NCBI GenBank assembly: GCA_963169105.1
Contig: OY720632.1
Location: 8,060,001-8,124,000 of the forward strand
Direction of reading: 5' to 3'
Length of the DNA: 64,000 nt
Source: Ceriagrion tenellum
Taxonomy: Eukaryota > Arthropoda > Insecta > Odonata > Coenagrionidae
The notes under the pieces were generated by a model. It was not told the origin of the DNA and did no database searches. It saw only the letters and a list, made by a program, of their open reading frames with translations. This document shows positions 48,208 through 59,711 of this stretch, piece after piece; positions within the stretch are counted from its first letter, which is position 1; each line of letters opens with the position of its first letter. The position numbers and the translations under genes were made by a program.

Positions 48208-48641
48208 AAAGGCATGCTCCTTAATGCTGTGACTTCTTTGAACCCAGCTTTTACCCTTTTTCCTCCTCGGCCGTCCTCCCCATTATGTCGGCGGTTCAGG
48301 GGAAGAGCCGATAGGGCGGTGGGGGGTGGGGAGGTGGGAAGGAAGCGGTCTCGGGGGAATCCCACCACACACACACATGGCAAGGGGCGGGAGAGGACAT
48401 TCCACTCGGGTCGAGATGGGATGGGATGGTGGGAGAGACGGGCGCTCATCGTTATATACCTGCAGCAGCCGCCGCAGCACCCCGCGTTGCCCATTCGGTG
48501 CGTGGGAAGGCGGGGAAGGATGGGTGATGGGGGGGGGGCGTCGGGGGATGGGATGGGGTGGGAGGAGGGAACCCTACCCCCCTAAGGAGAGTCGGAGGAG
48601 GAGATCCTGATGGACGCTCTCCTCTAGTAGAGCGACTTGAG
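48208..48641 (+). promoter_or_regulatory. GC-rich region upstream of a TATA promoter
   Basis: A G-rich, CpG-containing stretch (runs such as GGGGGGGGGCGTCGGGGG near 48530) quite unlike the AT-rich surroundings. It ends just before the TATA box at 48642. It could be the proximal promoter. ORFs read across it are composition artefacts. Confidence 0.4.
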
Positions 48642-48649
48642 TATAAAAG
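48642..48649 (+). promoter_or_regulatory. TATA box
   Basis: TATAAAAG, preceded by a GC-rich region. An initiator-like TTGAGTTGG lies about 27 bp downstream, and an ATG-free exon with a donor follows. Confidence 0.55.
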
Positions 48650-48669
48650 CGACCGGCCGACCCGAGACT

Positions 48670-48802
48670 TGAGTTGGTACACGAGAGAGCGCCTTCCGTC
48701 GACCGAGTGGTCTTCCATTCCCCAGTCATCGGAGAACGATCATCCTCGCTAACTACTCCGACCGTCTGCAACACTACACCACAACATCGCCACTGAGAAA
48801 CG
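48670..48802 (+). other. Putative 5' untranslated exon
   Basis: About 133 bp from the expected start site to a consensus donor (CG|GTGAGT, GT at 48803-48804). It has no ATG, as expected of a leader. The first downstream plus-strand exon with coding sequence that begins directly after an acceptor is the secreted-protein exon at 60006. The pairing is inference: it needs an intron of about 11.2 kb and no transcript is available. Confidence 0.45.
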
Positions 48803-49499
48803 GTGAGTGGAATGCGCCTCCCACTTCTCGACGCCCTCCCTTTCTATTGCTGTGGCGTTGTCTCCCTTCTGATTCTGGGTCCGTCGCAAAGGTTCGAATT
48901 GTTTACTCTCCAAGGAGGTCACCTCATTCTCCGCGCGTTATCCTCAATTTCAATCTCATCCCATTGCATACATTTGACGAAAATCGTTATCGCGTCGTTA
49001 ACCTCTTTCTCATGCGGTTTCTCGTCAACATTTCAAATTCACGGAAATTGTTTGTAAGATGATGAAGTAATCTGTTGACCCGTGAAAGTTGTGCGCGGAA
49101 AAGTGGACACGGTAGGACAATTTACCGATACACATAGAGGAACACCTTTGGTTGGGTACAATTCTCTCTCTGCAAGGTTCTTCCTTCGGCCCTGGCTACC
49201 GTGTTCCTCTCAGCTCTCCATTTCCTTCGAGATGGATGCAGCAGAGGCACACCTGCTCATGATCGGCGTCCTTTCGTCGCGACAGCTCAAAAGCCGACGG
49301 ATTACGTGCGAGCGTACGCCAGCTCTTCACGTGGATATTACGCGTAGACGTAGATCTCAACTCCTTACCGCGAGCCTCGGCCTCTACCATCGCGCGGGCC
49401 GCGGGCCGTTGCGGTACTAATGGATGCGGCAGCTTGAGCAAGAGCTGATGCGATACGCAACATTAACTGTCGTCCAGTATTTGGAGACACGCTCAGCAA
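48803..49499 (+). other. Putative intron start, no feature recognised
   Basis: Moderately GC-rich to about 49440, then AT-rich. The open frames at 49082-49441 on both strands do not resemble a known protein. Confidence 0.4.
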
Positions 49500-50026
49500 T
49501 GAGACTAGATATGTCCATCATATTTGAACTGTACATTTCTATTTCACCAGCTGTAGGACACATCAATTAAATATCTCATAATTAATGGTGCAATAATATA
49601 GTTTTATATGACAGAGATTGTCAGTAATTAAATGAAAATAAGTCCTTAACTTGACTCATTTTTTTCGCGCGGTGCGTTTGAAACTCCTTCAGAACGGAAG
49701 GTTTTTTTGTGATACCCAAGAACCTACTGCGGTGACAATATGATTAATTTTCAAAAATAGTTGAGAAAACATACAAACTACACGCTGTTAGTTTTTTGAC
49801 GAGACCTAAGTGTTAGAAATGCCTCATTTTGTAAATAATGTCTCTCTGGAGTGCATACACGTAACATTTCCAATGTAAAAGGGCTGATATTTTTCGGCAG
49901 ATATCTCCAAAAGTAATGTGGTAAGGGGTTGAATTTTTGGTGTCATTAGAAGGGTGAGATATTTTTATTTAAAACGAGATCAAATTAATTGATTTCTAGG
50001 TAAAACGATTTTTCGCTCAAACTACC
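49500..50026. mobile_element. MITE family A, copy 5 (left end worn)
   Basis: Same orientation as copy 2. The first 45 bp are badly diverged and the end reads CGCTCAAACTACC. The TTAA is degraded (TAAA at 50027). Confidence 0.65.
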
Positions 50027-50636
50027 TAAAACCGAATCGATAATTTTAAAGTTAAATCCACGCTTCCTTTTGATCAATTCAAGACCATGAAATTTTATTC
50101 CATCTCCCACCTTCCGAGATTCCAGTCGCATAGTAGTTTAACATCATGACAACAAGGATCGCAAACGGAGACCAGTGGCTCGCCTCTTCACCTCATGTCC
50201 CTTGGCTGAAGCAACAGGACAACAGATATCTGTGGTCCTGTGGGCGAAGAGTGGGACCAAATCTAGAATAGTTGGTCAAAATATAAAAATCTCACTTGAT
50301 CGGTTTGAAATTTTGTTTTTAGGGGTTTTAAAGGCCCAAGATTACAATCCTAATATCATTAACAAAACAAAATGGCGTACTCAATGTCGAGTGAAGGGAT
50401 TAGCCAAATTGAGTCTGGGTACATGTTTTTCAAAAAAAAATCGATGACATTTGACGGGAGACTGCGAGAAATGGGGAGGGTGGATGAAATCTTTCGCTGC
50501 CTTACATGGGAAGAGGGGAATTACAAAAGAAAATGGCCAGAAACGTCTTTATGTGACACTTAAACGTACTATAATTGCGGTGACGATAAGAGAATCGTCT
50601 CGCCGCGTACACATGGTGCTCCGAAATTATAAACCA
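50027..50636. other. No feature recognised
   Basis: Short overlapping plus-strand ORFs at 50175-50663 have no family resemblance. Confidence 0.4.
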
Positions 50637-50964
50637 AGGGGGTTTGTGTTTGAACCACTCTAGTTAATCTCGATCACGTAACTAAGGAATCACGTGGCAC
50701 AACAACGAAGGGTTCGAGATTTTGGTGTATTTGAAACATTTGTAAAAATCTCACACAGACTTCCCAATTGAGTTTTTATCGCGGTAATATGGTAAATGGA
50801 TTTTATTTGCCGATTGACGACACAATTAACAACATATTAATCATTTTATGTATCCATCCGAGTGAGTAAAACTTACCATTATCTCCGACCGCTCGTTGTT
50901 GTACCACGTGACTCCTTAGTTACGTGATCGAGATTATCTCGAGCGGTTCAAACACAACCCCCCA
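50637..50964. mobile_element. MITE family C, copy 2
   Basis: A 328-bp element with ends AAGGGGGTTTGTGTTTGAACC and GGTTCAAACACAACCCCCC. The inner arms keep the CACGTG E-boxes seen at 46161-46475. Confidence 0.65.
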
Positions 50965-51230
50965 GGACTTGTGTCGATTGCCAACGGACAGAGAGGGGGG
51001 GTGGAGAAGGGGAGGGAGAGTAGGAGGGTGTTGGGTAAAGAGGGGGAGAGGGAGAACCATTTCCCTTCAACAAACTTCCAACCCTCACAAGAGGACCCCT
51101 TTGGTAAGCGCCTCCACGCGACCCGCCCCTGAAACCTATGCGTCATGGTACAGGCGCGTTAATTCACCACCCATTCCAAGATGTTAGATTAGTCTCGAAT
51201 ATCGAAGCGGATTGTTAGAAGTAGGGACGA
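50965..51230. other. Purine-rich spacer
   Basis: A purine-rich run (about 50990-51055) followed by plain sequence. No gene. Confidence 0.4.
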
Positions 51231-51462
51231 GTCGATTCCATCTTTCTTTCTATTCCGATTCTTTCAAATCGATTCCCGATTCTCGATTCCGATTCCATCG
51301 ATTCTTATTCGAAATAGCAGGTGTGATATTGATATACCAGTAGCGTAAGGCTATTACTTAAATTCAAGTATTGGCTGAAATATAATAAAAAAGACAGTTA
51401 AGTCACTCAACAAGTTTATTTATTAACAAATAGCAAATATATCCTCAGCTTATTGATTATTA
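51231..51462. mobile_element. MITE family E, truncated copy
   Basis: Matches the first half of the element at 51853-52306, starting AGGGACGAGTCGATTCC and sharing GCAGGTGTGATATTGATATA. It breaks off where a MITE family A fragment begins. Confidence 0.6.
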
Positions 51463-51465
51463 ATG

Positions 51466-51763
51466 ATTATTATTTTGTGATTAATTTTCAAAAATAGTTG
51501 AGAAAACACACAAACTACACACTGCTGATTTTTTGACGAGATCTGAGTGTAGAAGATGCCTCATTTTTAATATAAGTTCTCTCTGGAGTGCATACACGTA
51601 CCGTTTCCCATGCAAAAGGGCTGGGATTTACTGGCAAATATCTCGGAAAGGAATGTGGTAAGGGGTTGAATTTTTTATGCTAATGGAAGGGTGATATATT
51701 TTTCTTTAAAACGAGACCAAACTCATTGATTTCTGGGGAAAATGATATTTCGCTCAAACTACC
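51466..51763. mobile_element. MITE family A, copy 6 (right half)
   Basis: Only the right-hand 300 bp are present, ending CGCTCAAACTACC with TTAA at 51764-51767. The adjoining 80 bp (51771-51852) are shared with the right flank of copy 7. Confidence 0.7.
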
Positions 51764-51852
51764 TTAAAAGAAAATCTGCTCGCATGTAAATGAGCTATTG
51801 CGAAACATGTCATTTGCCTCGCATTGAAATAGCATTGAATTGACAATAGAAA

Positions 51853-52306
51853 CTAGGGATGAGTCGATTCCACTTTTTTTCGATCCCGATTCCGATTCTT
51901 GCAAATCGATTCCCGATTCTTGATTCCGATTCTATCGATTCCTTTTCGAAATAACAGGTGTGATATTGATATACCAGTAGCGTCCGACTATTAATAAAAT
52001 TCAAGTACGTATTGGCTGAAATAAAATAACAAAGACAATAAAGTCGCTCAAAAGGTATATTTATGAACAAATGTCAAATATATCCTCAGGTTATTGAGGT
52101 ACCTAGTACATAAAAAGTACAAATTGATAGCCTTCACCCAAAATAAGTGAGACAAATACGATGTGATAAATGAAATTTGATTTGAATATTTATCCATCTG
52201 GAATCGATGGAATCGGAATCGATTTTAGGCGGTCGATTCTCGATACCGATTCTAATCCTGAGAATCGGTGAAATCGAGAATTGACCTTTGGATTCCACTC
52301 ATCCTT
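51853..52306. mobile_element. MITE family E, full copy
   Basis: About 454 bp, rich in GATTCCGATTC. The ends are AGGGATGAGTCGATTCCA and the inverted TGGATTCCACTCATCCT. The short G-rich ends and GATTC-rich interior resemble the element at 11-504 and hAT MITEs in general. An 8-bp duplication is not clear. Confidence 0.6.
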
Positions 52307-52696
52307 AGTTAGAAGGTAAAATAGTCGAGGCTAGTCCCCTGTTAATGTTGTACAATTTATTGATGACTTCTCAATCTATAATTCCGCATTTGAATCGGAG
52401 CTGGATTCCAAAGGGTCATCGAGTGTTGCATTCACACAAATGTGAACTCGACGACCCACGACCGATTTCCTTTCCACGTGATTTTCCACGAGAATCGTGG
52501 AAAACCTTGAGAGTCGAGTACCATGCATTCGAATCTATTGAACTATCAACAAAAAATAGCAGATATGTGCGAAAATGTTGGTTCATTTAATCATTGTAGA
52601 AGTTATTTTGGTACCAACGTGCAAACGTTAGGCGCAGTCACTGAAAATCAGAGTGGTTATGCTCGTGGAAAGCATTACAATATTCCGAATCTCCCA
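52307..52696. other. No feature recognised
   Basis: AT-rich. ORFs at 52345-52708 show no family resemblance. Confidence 0.4.
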
Positions 52697-52700
52697 TTAA

Positions 52701-52925
52701 CCATTTAGGAGCGGCGTGACGTGATATTACGTCATGTTGTCCTTACGCAGGTGCTGACGACGTCATATCACGTCATGGGTACCGTTAGTGTTCCAGCTTT
52801 CACTAGGGGCCCTGTGAAAGTTCTTTGGTGAAAGCTGGAACACTCACAGTGACGTGATATAACGTCATCAGCACCAGCGGAAAGACAACCATGACGTGAT
52901 ATCACGTCATGTCGCTCTCAAAGGG
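52701..52925. mobile_element. Palindromic piggyBac-type MITE, copy 1
   Basis: A 225-bp element flanked by TTAA (52697-52700 and 52926-52929) with ends CCATTTAGGAGCGGC and GTCGCTCTCAAAGGG. TTAACCCTTT-like ends recall the piggyBac element at 42552. It contains four TGACGTGATATNACGTCA-like palindromes (near 52717, 52755, 52850 and 52892) around a central inverted pair, GTTCCAGCTTTCAC and GTGAAAGCTGGAAC. The whole can fold into one hairpin. Confidence 0.75.
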
Positions 52926-52929
52926 TTAA

Positions 52930-54267
52930 GTAGATAGAGGGTCTCGAAGGACGCTACGAGGACAACTTACTTTTTCATACGCCGTCATTTGACGTAACAT
53001 AAGGCTCAAAATCAAAGCATTTAAGGCATAATTACGATTGCCTCACTATATCGAATTAAAATGTCCATGTTTGCGCGAATATACCTCGCAGGTTAAAGTT
53101 GGGAGCTAAAATAATTTTTTTTTGTAAATTTTATTGTTTCTATCTTCTGTTGGCGATTCCGCTTCCAACCAATGATTAGCAAAGGAGTCCACTGTCTCCT
53201 TTGCGGTCCATTAAAAGGTCCCCATTCGCTGAAAATGAGAGTAGTTTTAGACTCAAAGAAGTGTATGCTCCGATTTACTAATCTCATGGCCATCTCACTC
53301 AAATGAAAAGTCCATGTAACAAGTTTTACTCCATCGCATGGCAATCCCTTCCAAATACACCGTTTGGATCGTTTGGGCTTGAAATAGACGAAAATAGCAC
53401 TCCACTTAAAATCCACAAGAACGCCGCTTACGGGCGAATTTTACAATCGTACCCTGAAATTCTCACGATCTGCGTCATTTGCTGAAACGAGCGCACTTCC
53501 ATTCGCAGTTATTACTCTATCTTCACATATACAATTCATTCTTCATATTGAAATGTCTTTTCGATTCTATACTTATCATAGCTACTTAACGTCTAGCCTA
53601 AGTAGATACTTCATAATAATACACGCTTCATCGTCGAGTGTTTGTCCATGCCAGTTAGTCACTAGAGTACCTTCAAGCATGATGTAAGATGCTTTTAGTG
53701 AGAGAGGGTTGGGGAAACTCTTCAAAATGTCTTTTACGCAGGGGGGGTCGGAGATTATCTTGCGCAATATTATAGTGACTCGCGAGATTGCCTTGAAGTA
53801 TACACTTGCTTTGCGATTAGTGTCGGAGGATAATTTTGGTGCCATTGTGAACACTACTGCCTTAGTTCCAATTTCTTTCATCCATGCTCAGAAGTCCATG
53901 GGATGGACATCTTCAATGTCATGCACTCACAACTATCCGTAATGTCACCGATGAGTGCAAGGAATCTCTGTAAGCTCAGGTTAATCTAAAATGTATTTTA
54001 AAGCAAGATACTTTCATCCTTAAGTAATTTAAATGCAATATGCGTCCATCCTGTCAAGTATTTTGTTTGAGGTTGGAGGAGAGGTTTCTTGAAGTCTGGC
54101 TGAGTTTAATTTGACGGAATTAGGGAATGGGGGGAGAGGGGGGGGTGAAGAATTGGCCAAAAGTCGCCTCTCGTGAAACTCGGTCCCTCGCGCCTCTCGA
54201 CTTAACTCCGCACGGAAAATTGACTCTTCCTGGGGTGTAACACGGAGAAATCCACGGCATTCCTAAA
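52930..54267. other. No gene recognised
   Basis: ORFs at 53093-53416 (-), 53303-53485 (+), 53582-53881 (-) and 53709-53942 (+) overlap and show no family resemblance. Confidence 0.4.
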
Positions 54268-54487
54268 TCCTTTTAGTGCGGCAAGTCATAGTTGTCTCTA
54301 CGCTGGAGCTTATGACGTGATATCACGTCATAAGTACCGTGAGTGTATCAGCTTTCATTAGGGAGCCTAGTAAAAGTTCCCTGGTGAAAGTTGGAAAACT
54401 CACGATACCCATGACGTGATATCACGTCATCAGCACCCGCGTAAAGACAATCATGACGTCATATCACATCATGCCGCACTCTCGGGG
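54268..54487. mobile_element. Palindromic piggyBac-type MITE, copy 2
   Basis: About 220 bp, a diverged relative of 52701-52925. It ends ATGCCGCACTCTCGGGG before TTAA at 54488-54491; the left end is worn (CTAAATCC). It keeps TGACGTGATATCACGTCA at 54313-54330 and 54412-54429, and a changed copy at 54454-54471. Confidence 0.7.
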
Positions 54488-54491
54488 TTAA

Positions 54492-54865
54492 AAATTATAA
54501 GGGATCCTATCGGGGGATCACTTAACTAAAGATGAAGAATAATAAATATAGATTGACGAAGTGTGCTGCAAATGAGCGCCTCTTCTCTCGTTCTCGTAAC
54601 ATTGAGGGCGCTAACACGGTTCCTACGTCACTGTTCTTCGTCTTCGACGAGAACACACTTATCTCACGACCAAGTCCAGGTGACTCTGCAATTCAATAGG
54701 GCGTTCACCTATCGGCTTACGCAATCGTCCTTCCGATGTTCGTCAACACCGCAGGACGTCACCAGGGTGTCCGTTCCGGAAAGGTGAGCGTGGAGGACTT
54801 CCAGTCTCGAGAAAGAGTTTAAGATGCCTGAGCCTGTTTTGTATTCCATAGGCGTGATATAACAA
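54492..54865. other. No feature recognised
   Basis: A GC-richer stretch at 54570-54810 is open in both strands but unrecognised. Confidence 0.4.
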
Positions 54866-54869
54866 TTAC

Positions 54870-55415
54870 GATAGTCCGAGCGAGCCCTAGTCATAATAGA
54901 GACCTTATTCGAATTATACGTTTTAATTTCACCAGTTTTGATCAATTAAATATTGCGTAATATATGGTACAATAAAATAGTTTTACATAACGGAAATTGT
55001 TAGGAATAACATTAAAATATCTAGATAAGTCTTTAACTTGACTCATTTTTTTCACGTGGTTTGTTTGAAACTCCATCAAAACGGAAGGTTTATTGTGATA
55101 CCCACGAACCTATTGCGGTGACAAAATGGTTAATTTTCAAAAATAAATGAGAAAACACACAAACTACACACTGTTGAGTTTTTTACGAGATCTAAGTGTA
55201 GGGAATGCCTAATTTTTAATAAAAATTCTCTCTGGAGTGCATACACGTACCATTTGCTATGTAAAAGGGCTGGTATTTTCTGGCAAATATCTCGGAAAGT
55301 AATGTGGTAAGGGGTTGAATTTTTGGTGTACTTAGAGGGCGAGATATTTTTCTTTAAAATGAGACCAAATTCATTGATTTATAGGTATAATGATAGGCAT
55401 TTCTCTCAAACTACA
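54870..55415. mobile_element. MITE family A, copy 7
   Basis: A 546-bp copy, orientation as copy 2. It starts GATAGTCCGAGCGAG and ends CTCAAACTACA before TTAA at 55416-55419. The next 90 bp match 51771-51852. Confidence 0.75.
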
Positions 55416-55697
55416 TTAAGGAAGAATATGCATGCATGTAAATGATTTATTGCGAAACATACGTCATTTGCCTCGTGTTGAAATAGCATTGAATTGACAA
55501 TAGAAACCAATTCGGTATGACGTGAATTTTTCCTCTTTCATGGGCAGGTATTATGTCTGAGAACACGCGAATGCAATTTATCACGCAAATGACACACGAG
55601 CAAAAATCACTGCAGGACACCATCCGAGAAGCACCCGTTTTCCCATTGCCCTTTCTTCATTCCACGAACCATTTTGGCTCTGGCAAAATCACGCGAG

Positions 55698-56187
55698 CCC
55701 TGCTAAAAAATTCCTTAGAAGTTGTTCTTTAGAACGTAAGGAATTCTACAGAAATTGACACTTTTTCTTACGAACTAGTTCCTTTTCTAAGGAATAGTAC
55801 GGAACATGAGAGCCTGACTCTGCAGAGCATATGTTTTGTAGAGTTATTTTCTGAAAAGCAAAATAACTCCTTTCAAGCAGTTCTGTAGAACTTCAGCAAC
55901 TCTACGGAAATATATGAGGTTCCCGTTGACCCTGTTCCTTTTCTATAGGACCAATATGGAGAGTCGTAGGGAATTCGACAGAACGTCCTAAGGTATTCTG
56001 CAGAACATCCTAAGGTGTTCTGCAGAGCATCCTAAGGTATTCTGCAGAATATCCTAAGGTATTCTGCAGAACGTCGTAGGGAATTCCGTAAAATGGCGTT
56101 TCAATACTTTAAGGAATATCTACAGAACTTTTCACGAAACTCTGTAGAAATATTTATAAGGAAACTACAAAGAATTTTTTAGCAGGG
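55698..56187. mobile_element. MITE with internal 22-bp tandem repeat
   Basis: A 490-bp element with perfect 16-bp inverted ends, CCCTGCTAAAAAATTC and GAATTTTTTAGCAGGG. The interior is built of CTAAGGAATTCT/TCTACAGAA-like words. Four units of ATCCTAAGGTATTCTGCAGA type lie at 55985-56072. No ORF and no clear target duplication. Confidence 0.75.
55985..56072. repeat. 22-bp tandem repeat, four units
   Basis: Units of CCTAAGGTATTCTGCAGAAC-like sequence with one or two changes each, inside the MITE at 55698-56187. Confidence 0.8.
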
Positions 56188-56647
56188 AGGAGAGACGCTG
56201 GAGAATGAACTGTCTTTTTACGATTCACTTCCAGAGTAATCCCGAGGAGTCGGTCGTTTCCTCCCCCTCCTCTCCTTCTCCCCCTTCCTTTTCTCCCTCC
56301 CCGACCTGCCCCGCCCCCCTGCCTTGCCCCCCTTTGCCCCCCCACAACTTCTTCTCCCTCCTTGGAATGACCGAGCGAGCGTCGTGAATTCAAGTGCCGC
56401 CGTCGCCGAGACGAAAGAGTAGCGAGCGCCCCCACCCCACGGAGGGTGAGCCCTCTTCCAAGGACTCTCGGAATGCGTAGCGGAGGCGTCAAGAATCGGG
56501 AGGGTCGTCACATCTTCATATCGGAGGGAGTTTTAGGGTGGGGAGGGCGGGGGTCAAGACAAGAAGGGGAAACATCGATGCGGCGCAAGAGGACGGATGA
56601 GTGAGTGAATGGAGAGTAGCGATTGCAAATGTTAAGTCAGAGAATAA
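56188..56647. other. GC- and pyrimidine-rich low-complexity region
   Basis: CT-rich run at 56255-56365, then CpG-rich sequence to about 56600. It might be a CpG island, but no exon or TATA box is evident. Confidence 0.4.
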
Positions 56648-57155
56648 GGGTGCGTTCCGTTCCACGCTCCAATCGCATGATGCGGCACCGCATCAGTGGC
56701 CGGTCCGTTTCTCATTCTCGAATTGAAGCTTTTGATGTGGAATAGTGGAACGGAAAGTCTTTGGAGCGGGCGGAAAATTTTAATAACGACGGCGAATCGT
56801 TGCTAAGGGTTGTTGATGAGATATTTCGGAAAGGAAATACAACCACAGCGGAAACCGGAATGGAAAGCAGACAATTATTATTTTTAGCGGTTAATGCCGC
56901 GAAATCCGTGTTTTAGTCTCCGTGAAGCCTCTAATTTCATTCGTTTTCTCCATTTCGCATTCGTTACCATAACAAATAAACCGCCAAAATTACGTCACCG
57001 CATCAACTGCGCCAGCTTTTCCGTGGTGCGTTTGGGGCGAATATTATTCTCGATGCGTGGCCCCATCGAGAGCGCATTGAAGCGCTCCGATGTGTGTGAA
57101 ACGGAACGGCCAAGGACCGCATCAATGCGATTGGAGCGTGAAACGGAACGCACCC
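56648..57155. mobile_element. MITE with GGGTGCGTTCCGTT ends
   Basis: A 508-bp element with inverted ends of about 35 bp: GGGTGCGTTCCGTTCCACGC and GCGTGAAACGGAACGCACCC. The arms continue through CTCCAATCGCAT. The flanks are TAA and CAA, one change from a 3-bp duplication, so a Harbinger-type origin is possible. Confidence 0.7.
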
Positions 57156-58649
57156 CAATTCACTAAGCTGTAGGTTTCCCGATATGAACTTCTCTTTTTG
57201 TGGAAGTTGCCAATAATTTTAAATAGAATCGGGTAAGATTACACATTGTATTTTTCTCGCGACTTTCGTTGAAAACTTTAAGTCTTAAACATTGGGGGTT
57301 TTTTCAATCACAGGTTGCACAATAGTATTCCTGGGTAAATTTTGGTCGACAGAAATGCCAATAATATCAAAAAAGAACTGAAATAACCCCTCAAGAAGTA
57401 GAATTTTATGATTGAACTTGAAGATGGTTCCCGTTGAATTTCAGAGGGAAGAAGAACGAATAAAATTGCTGCCTCAAATTAAAGGAATCTTCCCAAAGTG
57501 ATTTTCGCACTGCACGTAGAGGTCACTGCCCTCACAAGAACAAGGTTCGAGTGGAAAACCCACCCAACCCACCCCCCGCTTCCCCCAACCATCATTGAGT
57601 CGCTTACATGACACTGCTGCCCAATCCTCCCCCTTAACCTCCTCTCCAACCCCTTCCACTCCATCCGAACACCCCTCCTGACTCTTGCTATATAGTGAAA
57701 ATGATTCTGTACTAAGTGCCAGATGGTGATACGTTGTATCGAAACCGATCGCCTGATTAAATGATTGTGGAACCTGCCATTGCTTTTCCTTTCTAACTTT
57801 GGCATAATTCCCATTTAAAGCCTATTATGCCGTTGCTAAGTAAACTTCCCACTCTTAAAATGGTTTCAAATTTCACAATTTTGGAGAAAAAAGTCAACTT
57901 TTAGTAAAAAACAGAAAATCCTACAACCAAATGCGAGAACTCTTATATTGATACTTTTATCCATACAATATTAATAATAAGGACAAAAATACGGCCCCCT
58001 AAGGCCTTTTTAAATATGTCAATCCAGGTCCTAGACCATGATTTATACATTTTGGATTTAGATGTTTGGAATTGTTGCCTAGCCTACGTGTTGCCTAAAT
58101 TTCCACTTTTAGTTCACCCAGTCCTTGGCGCCACTTCGATTAGAGTCTTTTCAGTTGTTATTGTAAATAGACGCAGTCAATTGTTGCTAACGTGAGACTG
58201 TGGTGAATATTCAGTAACGATCGATGAGATATGAATTATTGGATGCTTTGAATAATATACCGCTATTTTTGTCATCTAAAAGTTACTTTGTAAATGCTAG
58301 AGCGGAAATATCTAGATAACAGAAAATGTGTAAGAGGTTTATGAAACGTCCATCGTGTGCCGACAACGATGTTTGCCAGACTCTGATTTGAATGCATAAG
58401 CCCGTTCGGCTTAAATAAAGAATTTAGAATGCCTTGTTTAAAGAGAACTTGCTTCGTACCAGGCTGAAAAACAGGGTATACGTCTACGAGGAGTCAAAAT
58501 AGGAAACTTGGATTAAAAAATAAGAACCTGTTCAAGGCGGCAGTGAGTGCATTCCTTTTTAACTACACTGCAATGATGGCCATTGGGAATACTCATGAAG
58601 TCATCTCGCATTTTATCAAATTTCCGTATAGCGATATTCACGGAGTTCT
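57156..58649. other. No gene recognised
   Basis: AT-rich. The piece at 57480-57790 is C-rich and ends with TTGTATCGAAACCGATCG, similar in style to retroelement 3' tails, but no coding part could be confirmed. Confidence 0.4.
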
Positions 58650-58975
58650 AAGATGTTAATAGTTAATTTGTGTAATTAAATTTGGAGAGGAATTAAATAC
58701 ATCTGTAGACCGGAAGATATTAAAAAATAATACATAAGTAAAGTATAATTACGTCCCGCGGGTAGTACTACAAGTTATCCACTGCATTATTATTAATTGT
58801 AAGTAAAACCAGTACAACGTGTTTATTTACAAACTATAGACTGTATTTACATTTGAACTTCCGTCTTTCATTACTAGGCGGCACCACTTTCCAAAAAGTT
58901 GTTTGTTTACGGAATTCTAGACAACAGTTTTTGGCGATGAGATAACAATCCATAATATATATTCATGTCCTAAAG
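58650..58975 (-). repeat. Repeat family B, copy 3
   Basis: Inverted relative to 17395-17690. It shares GTGTAATTAAATTTGGAGAG, GTAAGTAAAACCAGTACAACG and GACAACAGTTTTTGGCGATG with that copy, over most of its length. Confidence 0.6.
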
Positions 58976-59711
58976 AATACGTGGGGAAAATCTTGTTGGA
59001 ATCCGTCAATGTGTTTGGAAGATTATGGCGCATAAAAAATAGAATTTCAGCGTAAATTTGTATGTATATTAGTGTTACCCGCATCACTAGTAGTTATTTC
59101 GGCTGAATTGTTGTTGTTTGCTATTAATATTATAAACTGCGCATAGAAAAACTAACCAGAGAATATTGTCCGTAAGAAATCAGTATTTTCAAATCAAACT
59201 CGCCACCGAGGCGGCCGAGAAAGAATCATGTTGAATTGCTGTTAAATTTTGCGAGTGAAAATTTCTCAGTAGGTACGAGTCCTACCTTTTCGTTAATAAG
59301 CTAGAGTCCTTTAGTAAGCGATTCCCCGTGAAATGCCACTCTCTGATGGAACGACAGGTGCCAATTAATTTCCGAGGTCTTTGATCCAGATCAATCGCCA
59401 ATGAAAACCTTTTCAGTGGAATAGACGCCCTTATATTTCGGATTCTTACACTTTGATTACAGCGTTTTCCAACGTTTTAAGAATTTCTGCAGTCATCAGT
59501 TGCAATTTATTGCCTTAAAAAAAAGAAAACAAGCGGTAATAAGAAGTTCGATCTGCCATAATATTCCTCTTTCGAATTCATTTTCCTGAAAGCTGGAAGG
59601 TCTTTTATGATTTTTTCCCCAACAAATGATAAAAAGATGAGAAATCAAATTCGGGTGATAAGGATTGTGTATCTCGGAGGATACGCGTTGAATATTAGTT
59701 ACTATTACTAT
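58976..59711 (+). other. Putative intron, nothing recognised
   Basis: AT-rich sequence upstream of the hAT element and the secreted-protein exon. No coding feature. Confidence 0.4.

Noticed and set aside
48153..48774. Seven overlapping ORFs upstream of the TATA box
   Set aside because: G- and C-rich low complexity gives Gly/Arg/Pro-rich translations in all frames. The region is better read as promoter-proximal DNA.
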